From assembly GCA_026989265.1 (NCBI GenBank), contig JALSJP010000031.1:1-41595 (forward strand): a stretch of DNA of 41,595 bases, read 5' to 3'. Below are positions 1-8,640 of the stretch, piece by piece (the stretch's first letter is position 1; the number at the start of each line of letters is the position of its first letter). Below the pieces are notes generated by a model. It was not told the DNA's origin. It did not search any database and saw only the letters and a program-made list of their open reading frames with translations. Made by a program: the position numbers and the translations under genes. Origin of the DNA: Micavibrio sp. (GTDB lineage Bacteria; Pseudomonadota; Alphaproteobacteria; Micavibrionales; Micavibrionaceae).

Positions 1-94
1 TACATTTGAAGTTGCAGAAACCAAAGTTGCCCAAGTAATGGATTTTGCTAGTGCTAATGAACAACCGCTTCAATGTATAATGGAGAAGGAATAG
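1..94 (+). CDS. clpS: ClpS adaptor, C-terminal end (partial)
   Basis: Frame 2 reads as the last 30 residues of ClpS, with the typical alphaproteobacterial tail [16 protein letters not shown] and the end PLQCIMEKE before a TAG stop at 92-94. ClpS delivers N-degron substrates to ClpAP. The start lies upstream of the window. The stop is 4 nt from the clpA start, and the GGAGAAGGA inside its last codons serves as the clpA ribosome binding site, so the two genes are one operon. Confidence 0.93.
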   Translation, partial: TFEVAETKVAQVMDFASANEQPLQCIMEKE

Positions 95-98
95 ATAA

Positions 99-2393
99 AT
101 GCTATCAAAGAACTTAGAGCAGACATTACACCGTGCATTATCAATTGCTAATGATAAGCATCACGAATATGCAACGCTAGAGCATTTATTGCTAGCCCTT
201 ACTGGTGATCCTGATGCCATGGCGGTATTGCGCTCATGCGGGATTGATTTAGATGAGCTATCATCCTCACTTTTGCATTACATTGAAAATGATTTAAGTT
301 CACTTATTAATGCAAATATAGAAGAATCAAAGCCTACAAATGCTTTTCAGCGGGTGCTACAACGCGCCGCCATCCATGTTCAATCATCAGGCAGAGAAGA
401 AGTGACGGGCGCAAATGTTTTAATTGCTCTATTTTCTGAGCGTGAGAGCCACGCCGTATATACGCTGCAAGAACGCGATATGACGCGCTTTGATGCCGTG
501 AATTACATATCTCACGGCATTGCAAAAGTATCACCGCAAAGCCATACTGAACAAGCTCCGCAAGGCGTTGAAGAAGCGCAAGAAACCAAGCTTGGCAAAG
601 AAGCTCTTGATGCTTATTGCGTCAATCTGAATGAAAAAGCAGAAGAAGGCGGGATTGACCCTCTTATAGGCAGGGAGAAAGAAGTTGATCGCACGATACA
701 AATTTTATGCCGCAGGTCAAAGAATAACCCGCTTTATGTTGGTGACCCCGGGGTTGGTAAAACAGCAATTGCCGAGGGGCTAGCCAAGCGAATAAATGAA
801 AAAGATGTTCCTGAAGTTTTGCATGGCGCGGTTATATTCTCGCTTGATATGGGGGCTTTGTTAGCAGGAACGCGTTATCGCGGGGATTTTGAAGAGCGTC
901 TAAAAGCGGTGCTATCCGAGCTTGAAAATATACCTGAATCAGTCTTATTCATTGATGAGATCCATACTATTATTGGCGCGGGCGCAACTTCGGGCGGGGC
1001 TATGGATGCATCTAACTTGTTAAAACCTGCTCTATCAAATGGCAAGCTACGCTGCATTGGCTCTACCACTTATAAAGAATATCGCACTCATTTTGAGAAA
1101 GACCGTGCGCTTGTCAGGCGTTTTCAAAAAATTGACGTGCCAGAGCCAAGCATAGAAGATGCGGTTAAAATATTGCAAGGTCTGCGCCCTTATTATGAGG
1201 AACATCACAATATTAAATACACCAACAGCGCACTTCGCGCGGCGGTGGAGCTATCAGCTAAATATATTGGTGATCGAAAACTGCCAGATAAAGCCATCGA
1301 TATAATAGATGAAGTTGGCGCAGCGCAAATGCTTGTGCTTGAAGATATGCGCAAGAAAACCATCGGTAAAAAAGATATTGAGGAAGTAATTGCCGTAATA
1401 GCGCGCATTCCTTCGACCACTATTAATAAGAACGATAAAGAAGCTCTGCAAAATCTTGAGCGTGACCTTAAAACTATGGTCTATGATCAAGATATTGCCA
1501 TTGACGCGCTATGTAACTCTATTAAAATGGCGCGGGCGGGCTTGCGTGATCCTGAAAAACCAATAGGCAGCTATCTATTTTCTGGGCCTACTGGAGTTGG
1601 TAAAACCGAAGTTGCAAGGCAGCTCGCTAAATCATTGGGCATAGAACTTCTCCGCTTTGACATGTCAGAATATATGGAGCGTCATTCCGTATCGCGCCTT
1701 ATAGGAACGCCTCCCGGATATGTGGGGTTTGAGCAAGGCGGGCTTATGACCGATCAAGTAGATCAACATCCGCACTGCGTATTGCTGCTAGATGAGATAG
1801 AAAAAGCTCACCCTGATTTATTCAATATTCTTTTGCAAGTCATGGATTACGGCAAGCTAACTGATAATAACGGTAAAACTATAGATTTTCGCAATGTTAT
1901 ATTAATCATGACCACTAATGCGGGAGCGTCTGATATGGTGAAAACTCCTATTGGCTTTGGTCGTGAGGTTGGCACTATGGATTACGCGGATAGTGAAGCC
2001 ATAACCAAAACATTTACGCCCGAGTTTAGAAATAGGCTCGATTCGATTGTGCCGTTCCAAAATCTATTGCCTGCCACGGTTGAAAAAGTAGTCGATAAAT
2101 TCGTAATACAGCTAGAAGCTCAATTAGCAGATAAAAACATAACGATAGAGCTTAGTAAAAAGGCGCGGAAATATCTGGCGCAAAAAGGCTATGATATAAC
2201 TATGGGCGCGCGTCCTCTTGGGCGGATTATTCAAAAGGAAATCAAACGACCTCTGGCTGAAGAAATATTATTTGGAAGCCTTGAAAAAGGTGGTCTAGCC
2301 GTGGTTGATTATAACGGAACAGATATCACCTTTAAATATGAAGGCGATAACCCAAAAAAACGCCGCAAGAAAGAAAAGGCAAAAGTTAAATAA
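99..2393 (+). CDS. clpA: ATP-dependent Clp protease ATP-binding subunit ClpA
   Basis: This is the AAA+ unfoldase that feeds substrates to ClpP in the cytoplasm. At 764 residues it has the normal ClpA length. The N-domain (about 1-145) binds ClpS. The first AAA+ module has Walker A GDPGVGKT at 215-222 and Walker B LFIDEIHT. The second has Walker A GPTGVGKT near 496 and LLLDEIEKAH, followed by an IGFG loop of the type that docks to ClpP. There is no long middle coiled coil, which argues against ClpB or ClpC. The C-terminus ends in a very basic tail rich in K and R. The start at 99 has a strong GGAGAAGGA site formed by the clpS end. No obvious terminator follows; instead a groEL-tail remnant lies 42 nt downstream. 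Confidence 0.96.
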   Translation: MLSKNLEQTLHRALSIANDKHHEYATLEHLLLALTGDPDAMAVLRSCGIDLDELSSSLLHYIENDLSSLINANIEESKPTNAFQRVLQRAAIHVQSSGREEVTGANVLIALFSERESHAVYTLQERDMTRFDAVNYISHGIAKVSPQSHTEQAPQGVEEAQETKLGKEALDAYCVNLNEKAEEGGIDPLIGREKEVDRTIQILCRRSKNNPLYVGDPGVGKTAIAEGLAKRINEKDVPEVLHGAVIFSLDMGALLAGTRYRGDFEERLKAVLSELENIPESVLFIDEIHTIIGAGATSGGAMDASNLLKPALSNGKLRCIGSTTYKEYRTHFEKDRALVRRFQKIDVPEPSIEDAVKILQGLRPYYEEHHNIKYTNSALRAAVELSAKYIGDRKLPDKAIDIIDEVGAAQMLVLEDMRKKTIGKKDIEEVIAVIARIPSTTINKNDKEALQNLERDLKTMVYDQDIAIDALCNSIKMARAGLRDPEKPIGSYLFSGPTGVGKTEVARQLAKSLGIELLRFDMSEYMERHSVSRLIGTPPGYVGFEQGGLMTDQVDQHPHCVLLLDEIEKAHPDLFNILLQVMDYGKLTDNNGKTIDFRNVILIMTTNAGASDMVKTPIGFGREVGTMDYADSEAITKTFTPEFRNRLDSIVPFQNLLPATVEKVVDKFVIQLEAQLADKNITIELSKKARKYLAQKGYDITMGARPLGRIIQKEIKRPLAEEILFGSLEKGGLAVVDYNGTDITFKYEGDNPKKRRKKEKAKVK

Positions 2394-2434
2394 TTTAGAC
2401 TAGGAATAATGCGACCTTAATACCGCCTACACTC

Positions 2435-2518
2435 GCTGCTGGAGCGATGGGCGGAATGCTTGGCATGATGTAATTTTTTCCCGCTGGTTAGAAAAATTAC
2501 TCATTTAAATTCGTAATG
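2435..2518 (+). repeat. Remnant of groEL 3' end plus its downstream flank, inverted relative to groEL
   Basis: Bases 2435-2473 translate as [12 protein letters not shown] followed by TAA, a shortened version of the GGM-rich end of the GroEL encoded at 17832-19493. The following 45 bases also match the sequence beyond the groEL stop: a CCCGCTGG arm, then AAAAATTACTCATTT and AATTC.TAAT, which corresponds to the complement of about 17705-17726. The inner part of the 100-bp palindrome found beside groEL is missing here. The rest of 2394-2673 shows no gene. It is most simply a scar of a former second groEL copy or of a duplication event. Confidence 0.7.
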
Positions 2519-2673
2519 TGATCCAAAATATATATTATAGTGCCTTAGGTTTTAAATAGTACATGTTATAGTACCCCACATGAAAGTCGCCATGCCCTAT
2601 ATAAATAATGCTAGGACTCATACTTAGCTAACAGTGCCTAAATCATCATATATGATTCCATCACACCGTGGGA

Positions 2674-3333
2674 CTAAACAGCGATAAAATCCTTAATATT
2701 AAAGTTATTCGCAAATATAAGCCGCAGCATAGTATCATCCAGCGGATCTAACATCGGCAAATGTCCGAGTATTTTTACATCTGAAAATTCGGATATTGTG
2801 CGTATATTATCAATATTTTCATCCCCTATAAACACAATTCCTTTAAGCGGGATGCCTCGCGACCAAATCGCTTCGAGTGAGAGCAATGTATGATTAATAG
2901 TTCCAAGCCCTGTGCGCGCGCATAAAATCAGCGGCACATTCCATTTTTTATATAAATTAACCTGTAAGTTTTTGCGGGTTAGAGGAACCATAAGACCTCC
3001 CGCCCCCTCTATAACCATAGAGCCATCGCAAGCAGGGATATTATTTATATCTTGCAAGCTTTTTATATCTATTTTGGCATCATCAAGCTCTGCCGCGCGG
3101 TGAGGTGATAGCGGTTCACTAAATATATAGCGCTCAGGCAAAAATCGCTCATTTGGCAAGTTTGTAAGCATTTGGATGGTTTTAGTATCAACGCATTCTT
3201 CCACGCCAGATTGAACGGGCTTCCAGTAATGCGGGCTATGCCCTGCCTTTTCCAAGCCCAGCATAAGAGCCGCCGAAAACACGGTCTTACCTATATCGGT
3301 GTCTGTTCCTGTTATTACGAATTTATGGCTCAT
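2674..3333 (-). CDS. bioD: Dethiobiotin synthetase
   Basis: BioD closes the ureido ring of dethiobiotin from DAPA, CO2 and ATP in the cytoplasm. The 219-residue protein starts with the family P-loop GTDTDIGKT at 8-16 and carries WKPVQSG and the conserved EGAGGLMVPL segment. The length is normal for BioD. It is the last gene of the minus-strand biotin cluster, 15 nt after the DUF6629 gene. The DAPA-forming enzyme (bioA or a substitute) is not in the window. Confidence 0.95.
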   Translation of the reverse strand: MSHKFVITGTDTDIGKTVFSAALMLGLEKAGHSPHYWKPVQSGVEECVDTKTIQMLTNLPNERFLPERYIFSEPLSPHRAAELDDAKIDIKSLQDINNIPACDGSMVIEGAGGLMVPLTRKNLQVNLYKKWNVPLILCARTGLGTINHTLLSLEAIWSRGIPLKGIVFIGDENIDNIRTISEFSDVKILGHLPMLDPLDDTMLRLIFANNFNIKDFIAV

Positions 3334-3348
3334 ATTATATATACTCCT

Positions 3349-4035
3349 TTAGCGAAATAGCTTAGGGCATTTAAGGCAGCATTTATTTGCCAAAATAATA
3401 TACATTAAATGCACCGTTGCTATGCCCGCTAGCAAACAGAAAAATGATATATAAGCATAAGTTAAAAACACCCATACTATAGCTACTATAACTATAAGCA
3501 TAACGCCAAACAACTTCATATGGAAATATGATGAAATAAGCGGCGGAGTTATAATAAGAAACATATAGATTGCATAGGTTGCCTCACGCGGGATTAAATA
3601 ATCAAGCAGCATAGTATCTTCATATGCTAGTGAGAAATTATTAATAGCAACATTTATCCATCCTGAATTAAGGATATGCGGTATGTATAAAATAAGACCA
3701 AAGACCAATCCCGACAGAGAAAATAATAATAAAGGCTTCTTGCGTTTGCTGTTTTCTGGTTCAAGAAAATAAATGCTAAAAGGAATCCATGTTGGCCACA
3801 TTAGCCATGAGAATAAAATAAACACCATAGCCCCCCACCATACAATATCAGAGTTACCGCTATTCATTCCCATCCAGACAAAGCCTTCAGATATTTGTTG
3901 AATGCCTGCCATAATTGGCATCATGGCCACGGGTAGATAATTTTTATTTATTTTCAAGGATTTCCAAGTGGTAATAGCGCCGCCTACAAGTAAAATACTT
4001 CCAGCGGTAAAACTAACAGGCTCAGAAAAACACAT
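3349..4035 (-). CDS. DUF6629-like integral membrane protein
   Basis: A 228-residue hydrophobic protein with about seven predicted membrane segments. It opens with MCFSEPVSFTAGSILL and then MAGIQQISEGFVWMGM, a pattern I associate with the DUF6629 family of unknown function; this assignment is from memory of the motif. It lies between bioF and bioD with gaps of 22 and 15 nt on the same strand, so it is probably cotranscribed with the biotin genes. An AGAAG ribosome binding site precedes the ATG. A role in biotin or precursor transport is possible from context only; nothing in the protein itself shows it. Confidence 0.72.
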   Translation of the reverse strand: MCFSEPVSFTAGSILLVGGAITTWKSLKINKNYLPVAMMPIMAGIQQISEGFVWMGMNSGNSDIVWWGAMVFILFSWLMWPTWIPFSIYFLEPENSKRKKPLLLFSLSGLVFGLILYIPHILNSGWINVAINNFSLAYEDTMLLDYLIPREATYAIYMFLIITPPLISSYFHMKLFGVMLIVIVAIVWVFLTYAYISFFCLLAGIATVHLMYIILANKCCLKCPKLFR

Positions 4036-4057
4036 ATTTATCTTCTTTCTTGATTGT

Positions 4058-5158
4058 CTATAATGTTTTTAAAGCATCAGCGAAGTTTTGTAAAATATCT
4101 TCGTCTAAATTGGAACTTAAGGACAAGCGCAAGCGCGCCGAGCCTTGCGGCACTGTTGGCGGGCGAATGGCGCGTATATCATAGCCCTTATCTTGCATAG
4201 CGCTTGCAACGCGCATAGCTTTTTCATCCTCACCGAGGATTATTGGCACTATCTGCGATCCCGCGCCGCCAAATAATTTTTGAGCCTTAGAGCATAGGGA
4301 TAAAAGCTTGCCCCGCCTTTTTTGCCCATCATCAGAATCTAAAACCTCTAATGATTTTTGCACTAGCAAAGCTTGTAAAGGCATCGGCGCGGTTGAGTAA
4401 ATAAAGGGGCGGGATTTATTAATCATGTAATCAATTATATTCGCATCGGCACATACTAAGCCACCAGCCACCCCAATAGCTTTGCCACAAGTATGAAGAG
4501 TAATGATATTATCATAGCCGTGCTTACATATTATATCATAAGCAAGCCCCTTGCCATTTGTGCCATAAATGCCCGTTGCATGCGCTTCATCAATAATTAG
4601 CGTAGCATTACCATAGCGTTTAATGAGGTTATAGACATCTTGCAACGCTGCTCTATCCCCATCCATTGAATAAATAGACTCAATAGCTATCCAAATATGA
4701 TTGCCTTTATGCTTGTTTAATAGATTTTCTAGTGCATCTATATCGTTATGAGCAAACTTAAAACTTTTGGCATTACTTGCCCGCATTCCCTCACGTACAC
4801 TAGCATGTATAAGCGCATCATATAATATCACGTCATGCCTATCGGGGAGCGCAGTAAACAGCGCATAATTAGCAATAAACCCATTGGCAAAAAACAATGT
4901 TTTAGGAGCATTAAAATACGTACATGCGAATTTTTCTAGCTTAGCATGATGGCTTGTATGACCTCGAAGTAAACGAGAGCCAGCCGCGCCAATATCTATT
5001 CCATTTTCTAATGCTTTTATTGCGCTTTCGCGTAAAAGCGGATGCACAGCCATTCCCAAATAATCATTTGAGGTTAAATCAATGCCATTGGGCAAATTAA
5101 GAGAGCGATAACGATTTTGATCTTTAAGATGTGATAATATGTTTGTAAATAATTGCAT
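4058..5158 (-). CDS. bioF: 8-amino-7-oxononanoate synthase
   Basis: BioF is a PLP enzyme that condenses pimeloyl thioester with alanine in the second stage of biotin synthesis. The 366-residue protein has the AONS hallmarks: LTSNDYLGM near 28-36, GSRLLRGHTS at 60-69, IIDEAHATG with the PLP-contacting Asp at 190, and HTCGKAIGVAGG with the Schiff-base Lys at 226. The Arg-containing C-terminal region SARLRLSLS is present. The short N-terminus fits BioF rather than KBL or ALAS. It starts 6 nt after the bioB stop on the same strand. Confidence 0.94.
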   Translation of the reverse strand: MQLFTNILSHLKDQNRYRSLNLPNGIDLTSNDYLGMAVHPLLRESAIKALENGIDIGAAGSRLLRGHTSHHAKLEKFACTYFNAPKTLFFANGFIANYALFTALPDRHDVILYDALIHASVREGMRASNAKSFKFAHNDIDALENLLNKHKGNHIWIAIESIYSMDGDRAALQDVYNLIKRYGNATLIIDEAHATGIYGTNGKGLAYDIICKHGYDNIITLHTCGKAIGVAGGLVCADANIIDYMINKSRPFIYSTAPMPLQALLVQKSLEVLDSDDGQKRRGKLLSLCSKAQKLFGGAGSQIVPIILGEDEKAMRVASAMQDKGYDIRAIRPPTVPQGSARLRLSLSSNLDEDILQNFADALKTL

Positions 5159-5164
5159 AAAACT

Positions 5165-6178
5165 TTAAGCAGCCTTGCTCTTACCGCTACAGCAACCCTC
5201 ACTTTTACCACATGAGCAACCAGTTTTGAAAGGCACGCGCGGTTTTAAGCCTAAATCTTTAAGCAATGCATGGTCTGCATCTTTTTCAGGATTTGCAGTA
5301 GTTAGCAGTTTATCGCCTGTAAATATTGCGTTTGCCCCCGCCATAAATGCCATGGCTTGCGCTTCCTTAGATAAAGTTAAGCGACCAGCAGATAGCTTAA
5401 CCATTGCTTTTGGCATTAATATCCGCGCCACGGCAACGCATCTAATCCATTCAAAAATATCGATCATTTTGTTGTCTGCCATTGGCGTTCCCTCAACAGG
5501 GACAAGCATATTAATAGGCACGCTTTCAGGCTGCGGGTTAAGGTTTGCTAAAGTATGAAGCAATGATATGCGGTCAGCCTCGCTCTCGCCTAGACCTAAA
5601 ATGCCGCCACAACAGCTTGATATTCCAGCCTTCGCAACATTTTCAAGCGTATTTAGACGATCATCATAATTGCGAGTTGTAATGACTTTGTCGTAGAATT
5701 CGCGTGATGTATCAAGATTATGGTTATATGCGCTTAAACCTGCATCTTTTAATCGGATTGCTTGCTCTTCGTTAAGCATGCCAAGCGTAACGCAAGATTC
5801 CAAACCCATATCAGAAACGCCCTTAACCATGTCACATACACGATCAAATGCGCGACCATCAAGCACCTTTGGCCAAGCCGCGCCCATGCAAAAACGCGTC
5901 GATCCTGATTCTTTGGCTTTTTTTGCTTGCTCTAAAACATTTTCAGTTTTAAGCAATATTTCCTTTTCCAGCTCCGCTTCATTATGAACGCTTTGTGAGC
6001 AATAACCGCAATCTTCCGTACAGCCACCAGTCTTAATAGATAACAAAGTGCATAGCTGCATCTCGCTTGCATCATGGTTTTTACGGTGAATTGTCGACGC
6101 CTCATATACTAAATCAAGTAATGGGCGATTATATAGGGTTTTGACAACCTCGATAGTGATTTCTTTTGTGTTTTTCAT
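5165..6178 (-). CDS. bioB: Biotin synthase (radical SAM)
   Basis: BioB inserts sulfur into dethiobiotin. I chose the ATG at 6178 (337 residues, MKNTKEITIEV), preceded by AGAGG, because the 32 extra residues available upstream do not resemble BioB. The radical-SAM cluster ligands are C53, C57 and C60 in GGCTEDCGYC. Also present are the YNHNLDTS segment, the GGILGLGE segment with upstream Cys pair, and the SAGR motif whose Arg contacts the 2Fe-2S cluster. The C-terminus is unusually Cys/Gly/Lys-rich (GCSCGKSEGCCSGKS), a non-catalytic tail that might hold metal. It is the first gene of the minus-strand biotin cluster. No BirA- or BioR-type operator was recognised upstream. Confidence 0.96.
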   Translation of the reverse strand: MKNTKEITIEVVKTLYNRPLLDLVYEASTIHRKNHDASEMQLCTLLSIKTGGCTEDCGYCSQSVHNEAELEKEILLKTENVLEQAKKAKESGSTRFCMGAAWPKVLDGRAFDRVCDMVKGVSDMGLESCVTLGMLNEEQAIRLKDAGLSAYNHNLDTSREFYDKVITTRNYDDRLNTLENVAKAGISSCCGGILGLGESEADRISLLHTLANLNPQPESVPINMLVPVEGTPMADNKMIDIFEWIRCVAVARILMPKAMVKLSAGRLTLSKEAQAMAFMAGANAIFTGDKLLTTANPEKDADHALLKDLGLKPRVPFKTGCSCGKSEGCCSGKSKAA

Positions 6179-6297
6179 GCCTCTAAAATAGTGCGGGTTT
6201 TTGCATAGGTCAAGAAATATGAAAAAATAAGAGAGTTTATTAACCTTTTTGCGTATAATATAAAGATTAGGCAATTATTTATTGAAGGGAAATATAA

Positions 6298-6642
6298 ATG
6301 AGAAGGCTTTTATTAATATCATTATTATCTGGTGCATTAATTTTATCACTGCCAGCCAGTAGCGCTCTTGCGGGCGGCGGTCACAAGGAAAAAGCTCAAA
6401 ATCATCGTGAGCAAGTCAGGGAAAATCGCAAAGAGCGCCGTAAAACTACAAGCGAAAAAAGAAAAGAGCGCAAAGCCAAGCGCGAGCGCGCCAAAGAGCG
6501 CAAAAAGGGTTATAGAGATGCTAGAAAAGCCAAGGGTAGGAGCGATGGTAATCATGATGACCATGATGATCACAGTGGTCACGATCATGGTAAAGCACAG
6601 GAAAATGCTTCAGATATGATTTCATCTAATATAATTCCATAA
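6298..6642 (+). CDS. Secreted Lys/Arg-rich protein with His/Asp tail
   Basis: A 114-residue protein that I cannot assign to a named family. It has a clear signal peptide (MRRLLLISLLSGALIL, cleavage near ALA-GG). A highly charged K/R/E-rich region of about 60 residues, likely helical, follows. Then comes a metal-binding-like stretch, NHDDHDDHSGHDHG. It starts 119 nt from bioB on the opposite strand. A good -10 (TATAAT, 6254-6259) lies upstream, with GAAGGGA (6284-6290) as ribosome binding site. The His/Asp tail resembles the His-rich N-terminus of the CzcB-like protein of this window, so periplasmic divalent-metal binding is a reasonable guess. Confidence 0.75.
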   Translation: MRRLLLISLLSGALILSLPASSALAGGGHKEKAQNHREQVRENRKERRKTTSEKRKERKAKRERAKERKKGYRDARKAKGRSDGNHDDHDDHSGHDHGKAQENASDMISSNIIP

Positions 6643-6678
6643 AAAAACCTCCCATTCATTTAAATTATAATGGGAGGT
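6641..6678 (-). terminator. Intrinsic terminator after dnaA
   Basis: A perfect 10-bp stem (ACCTCCCATT at 6647-6656 with AATGGGAGGT at 6669-6678) and a 12-nt loop. On the minus strand it is followed by a run of seven T. It lies 35 nt past the dnaA stop and can also act on the convergent secreted-protein gene, which ends at 6642. Confidence 0.88.
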
Positions 6679-6712
6679 CGATTTATATATTTTAAAGTAC
6701 GTTGGTTTTATA

Positions 6713-8149
6713 TCAGCCAGTCAACGCGCGGCGCACAACATCCACATCTTGCGCTATTTGAGCATCATCACCCATAAGTTCTTCAACTTTGCGAATTGCA
6801 TGCATTACTGTTGTGTGATCACGACCGCCAAATTTACGCCCAATTTCTGGCAGTGAGCGCGCTGTCAGCATTTTTGATAAATACATAGCGACTTGGCGAG
6901 GGCGGGCAACTTGGCGAGCTCTACGTGCGGAATGCATATCTGTAAGGCGCAGATTATAATGCTCTGCTACTTTGCGCTGAATCTCGTCAATAGTAATGCG
7001 GCGATCATGTGCGCGCAATAAATCTTGCAAAACTTCCTGAGTGGTTTCTAGCGTAATTTCTTGCTTTGCCACATCCGCGTGTGCGACTATTCTGTTAAGA
7101 GCGCCCTCAAGCTCACGAATATTAGATGTAACTTTCAATGCCAAAAATTCAAGCACACTATCAGGAACATCTGCTCCTAATTTAGCGCGTTTTGATTGTA
7201 GTATGCCAAGGCGAAGCTCGTACGTACTAGGGTGAATATCAGCAACTAAGCCCCATGCAAGGCGAGAGCGCAAACGCTCATCAATTCCTGTTAAATCGCT
7301 TGGCGCTTTATCAGATGAGATAATGATTTGCTTATTCTGATCGACTAGAGCATTAAAGGTATGGAAAAATTCTTCCTGTGTTGATTCCTTGCCAGCGATA
7401 AACTGAATATCATCAATCATCAAAACATCAACAGAGCGGAATTGCTCCTTGAAATTCATGGTGTCATTAGCACGCAAAGCCTTTACAAATTGATACATAA
7501 ATTTTTCAGCAGAAAGATACATCACTGTTTTTTCAGGGAAGTCTTTCGCCATTACATGCGCAATAGAATGCATTAAATGCGTTTTACCAAGACCAACGCC
7601 GCCATATATAAATAATGGGTTAAAAGGAACGTTTGCACTTTCACAAACACGGCGAGCAGCAGCATGAGCTAGCGCATTGGGCTTGCCCACAACAAAGCTA
7701 TCAAATGTAAAGCGTGGGTCTAAAGGAGAAGAAATCTCAGCGATAGCATCTTTTAAGTCTATATTTGCAATTGAAGAATTATTTTTAGATGGCTCTATAT
7801 TATCCTCGATAATAGCATTTTGCACCACAACTATTTGCACACGTTTAACCTCTGGGCTTTCTTCTGTACACATTGTTGAAATGCGCTGCGCATAATGGGT
7901 TTGTATCCAATCACGCATAAAACGAGTTGGCACTGAAACTTCCATTGTACCATGATAATAAGCGCGCAAGGTTAACGGCTTTAGCCAGCTTCTAAATATG
8001 GCCTCACCAAATTCTTTGCGCATTCCTGCATGTACATTATTCCAAATATTTTTAATTTCCTTAGTTGGCTCTAGTGGAGCGCCCTCTAAATTTACACAGT
8101 TCTTCTTTAGATCTGGCGATGTTTTACTTAGGCTTTGGCTTTCGGGCAT
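6713..8149 (-). CDS. dnaA: Chromosomal replication initiator DnaA
   Basis: DnaA binds DnaA boxes at the origin and opens the duplex. I chose the ATG at 8149 (478 residues) because GGAG stands 7 nt upstream; a GTG at 8161 is in frame but includes the ribosome binding site. Domain I is seen as IWNNVHAGMRKEFGEAIFRSWLKPL. Domain III has Walker A GGVGLGKT at 183-190, Walker B VLMIDDIQF and the sensor/Arg region ERLRSRL. Domain IV has RQVAMYLSKMLT and the DnaA signature GGRDHTTVMHAIRKVEEL near the end. It lies downstream of rpsT on the same strand, a common alphaproteobacterial arrangement. The 3' side has a strong terminator. Confidence 0.97.
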   Translation of the reverse strand: MPESQSLSKTSPDLKKNCVNLEGAPLEPTKEIKNIWNNVHAGMRKEFGEAIFRSWLKPLTLRAYYHGTMEVSVPTRFMRDWIQTHYAQRISTMCTEESPEVKRVQIVVVQNAIIEDNIEPSKNNSSIANIDLKDAIAEISSPLDPRFTFDSFVVGKPNALAHAAARRVCESANVPFNPLFIYGGVGLGKTHLMHSIAHVMAKDFPEKTVMYLSAEKFMYQFVKALRANDTMNFKEQFRSVDVLMIDDIQFIAGKESTQEEFFHTFNALVDQNKQIIISSDKAPSDLTGIDERLRSRLAWGLVADIHPSTYELRLGILQSKRAKLGADVPDSVLEFLALKVTSNIRELEGALNRIVAHADVAKQEITLETTQEVLQDLLRAHDRRITIDEIQRKVAEHYNLRLTDMHSARRARQVARPRQVAMYLSKMLTARSLPEIGRKFGGRDHTTVMHAIRKVEELMGDDAQIAQDVDVVRRALTG

Positions 8150-8640
8150 TTTTTTCTCCACTTTTAAAAGTTATGTTAAATTAAATTAAATATTATTTTG
8201 CGATATAAATTTAGGTCACAAAAATCCAGCTGCAAAAATCATTATTTTGCAAAAAATAGTTTCAAATCTAGTTTTTCAATTGGTTCCCAATCTAAAAATT
8301 TGATGCTGTAAACAGCTTATTTTAGTGGGCACTCCCTAACCATGCTAGCACTAACTACTTAGTTAGATGATTATAAAAATCATAACCAAGCGCGAATACA
8401 TTCGCATGTTTATTGGACATCTGCTCTTTGTTTTTATTATCATCTGTCTGCAATAAAAATAGACTACAACAAAAAATCACCAACAATCAATAAGAACAAA
8501 TCATGATTTTTAAAAAAGAAATTTTAATTCAATATTTTTTTCAAGGCACAAAAATTGCCTTACTGCGAGGGCAACAAGGCAAAAATCATTATTTATTATG
8601 TGGTTATATTGCTTAGTTAATATGCTTAAGCATTAACGCA
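8150..8640. other. AT-rich dnaA-rpsT intergenic region, no gene seen
   Basis: About 490 bp without a convincing ORF. It holds small hairpins (GCAAAA/TTTTGC near 8232-8252; ATGATT/AATCAT near 8367-8383), a repeated AAAAATCATTATTT motif, and the rpsT-side hairpin set described separately. It should contain the dnaA promoter on the minus strand, but I could not pick one out. DnaA-box-like sites are too poor to call an origin. Confidence 0.6.
8550..8582 (-). terminator. Probable rpsT terminator with competing downstream hairpin
   Basis: On the minus strand TTGCCTT (8582-8576) pairs with AAGGCAA (8561-8555) over a 13-14-nt loop, directly followed by five U (8554-8550). A third element, TGCCTT (8548-8543), can pair with the same AAGGCA instead, so the two hairpins exclude each other. 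The stem is short, so strength is uncertain. Confidence 0.5.

Noticed and set aside
6179-6297. BirA or BioR operator in front of bioB
   Set aside because: No inverted repeat of either known type could be seen in the gap.
6346-6619. Alternative ORFs on both strands over the charged secreted protein
   Set aside because: They are by-products of the biased K/R/E/H codons; only the frame at 6298 has a signal peptide, promoter and ribosome binding site.
8150-8640. Replication origin next to dnaA
   Set aside because: AT-rich and beside dnaA, but I found no cluster of TTATNCACA boxes; the best sites have two mismatches (near 8610) or are single (TTTTCCACA at 8969). Alphaproteobacterial origins are often elsewhere.
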